Shown in pieces: positions 63,703 through 64,000 of a stretch of 64,000 nucleotides of DNA (positions within the stretch are counted from its first letter, which is position 1; each line of letters starts with the position of its first letter). A model generated the notes under the pieces. It saw only the letters and a list, made by a program, of their open reading frames with translations. It had not been told where the DNA came from and searched no databases. The translations under genes and the position numbers were made by a program. The DNA is taken from positions 30,582 through 94,581 of the forward strand of contig JAEDIL010000001.1 of NCBI GenBank assembly GCA_016292455.1. The letters run 5' to 3'. This DNA is from Clostridiaceae bacterium (GTDB lineage: Bacteria > Bacillota > Clostridia > Oscillospirales > Acutalibacteraceae).

Positions 63703-63745
63703 AAAAGTCGTTTGCTATTATATCAGCAAACGACTTTTGTGTCAA
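63703..63745 (-). promoter_or_regulatory. asnA promoter embedded in a perfect 13-bp inverted repeat
   Basis: On the minus strand TTGACA (63740-63745), 17 bases, TATAAT (63717-63722). The perfect arms AAAAGTCGTTTGC and GCAAACGACTTTT (63703-63738) flank the -10 box, which lies in the 10-base gap. One arm fills the spacer and the other covers the start point. This looks like an operator for a dimeric or paired regulator. Confidence 0.7.
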
Positions 63746-64000
63746 TAATTGCCGGTAGGCATAGGAAGAGAATAGTGAATCTCCGGGTCTTTTTTTCATA
63801 AAATGGCACCGGATATTGCCTTTTGCCCTAAAACCTGAAACAGAGGCAATTCAAAAGAAAATAATTGCTTTCAGGTCACCCAAAACATCCTAATTCCATT
63901 GACTTTTTTAACAAAATATGTAAAATATTATTTGTTCAAAGTTTGTTAAGGAAGCTCTGATTAAATCTGATGTACAGATTACGCCGCCAGATTTTTCGTC
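63746..64000. other. Intergenic end of window with outward promoter and possible mobile-element edge
   Basis: No gene is seen in the 317 bases after asnA (63685-64000). TTGACT (63899-63904), 16 bases, TAAAAT (63921-63926) points out of the window. From about 63940 the sequence (minus strand) reads KIWRRNLYIRFNQSFL, a phrase I associate with repeated element ends in Firmicute genomes, and contains AATCTG-N5-CAGATT. Confidence 0.35.

Overview
The window looks like a chromosomal segment of an anaerobic, fermentative Clostridia-type Firmicute, plausibly a gut Oscillospiraceae/Ruminococcaceae relative. The reasons are family-level: an Rnf complex in the order C-D-G-E-A-B, a SAM-I riboswitch on metK, a CIRCE-controlled groESL, AddAB, a dgt-dnaG-rpoD cluster, AsnA, acetate kinase, and AGGAGG ribosome sites with TTGACA/TATAAT promoters almost everywhere. 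Base composition is near 45-50% GC and even. There is no rRNA, CRISPR array or intact mobile element; only the last ~60 bases look like the edge of a repeated element.

Layout. 1-505: 3' part of an alpha/beta hydrolase. 557-7534 (minus): one operon, apbE - NusG_II protein - Gx-transporter protein - rnfC-D-G-E-A-B. 7726-8841: iron alcohol dehydrogenase from a divergent promoter. 9021-9787: secreted protein that looks like a permuted papain-fold enzyme, followed by the out-of-frame tail of a second copy. 9907-17433 (minus): rpoB-rpoC. 17801-23262 (minus): a small zinc ribbon protein, rpoD, dnaG, dgt, a YigZ protein and rpmE. 23380-30275 (minus): addB-addA. 30605-32847 (minus): metY-cysK. 32983-34041 (minus): secreted endonuclease/phosphatase-fold protein with a long structured leader. 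34494-35756: ackA. 36075-40618: SGNH - DUF4358 - MBOAT - DHHW - sugar acetyltransferase, a surface O-acylation locus. 40709-42859: TetR regulator divergent from an internally duplicated membrane protein. 42989-44697 (minus): metK under a SAM-I riboswitch, with a headless open frame behind it. 44738-48590 (minus): VTT membrane protein - galK - secreted FnIII/DUF4474 protein. 48774-49995: 2-hydroxyacid dehydrogenase and a 40-residue peptide gene. 50147-54589 (minus): secreted EEP protein - GH2 glycosidase - GPH symporter. 54868-56875 (minus): tRNA-Val, a 46-residue peptide gene and a class B PBP. 57085-59025: groES-groEL. 59219-61584: polar amino acid ABC transporter. 61780-62634: DUF2752 protein and a small membrane protein. 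62683-63684 (minus): asnA with a perfect dyad around its -10 box.

How it fits together. The first operon couples an Rnf ferredoxin:NAD+ ion pump to ApbE, which attaches its FMN groups, and to two membrane proteins of the kind found in flavin-based extracellular electron transfer loci. Most other genes are housekeeping. The least explained parts are two small amphipathic peptide genes that resemble the C-terminal tail of a secreted enzyme in the same window, the permuted papain-like protein with its tandem remnant, the duplicated TetR-linked membrane protein, the DUF2752 pair, and the asnA operator. Many starts were moved from the longest open frame to the codon with a ribosome site; these choices are given in the entries. 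No computation or database search was run, so family names rest on motif recognition.
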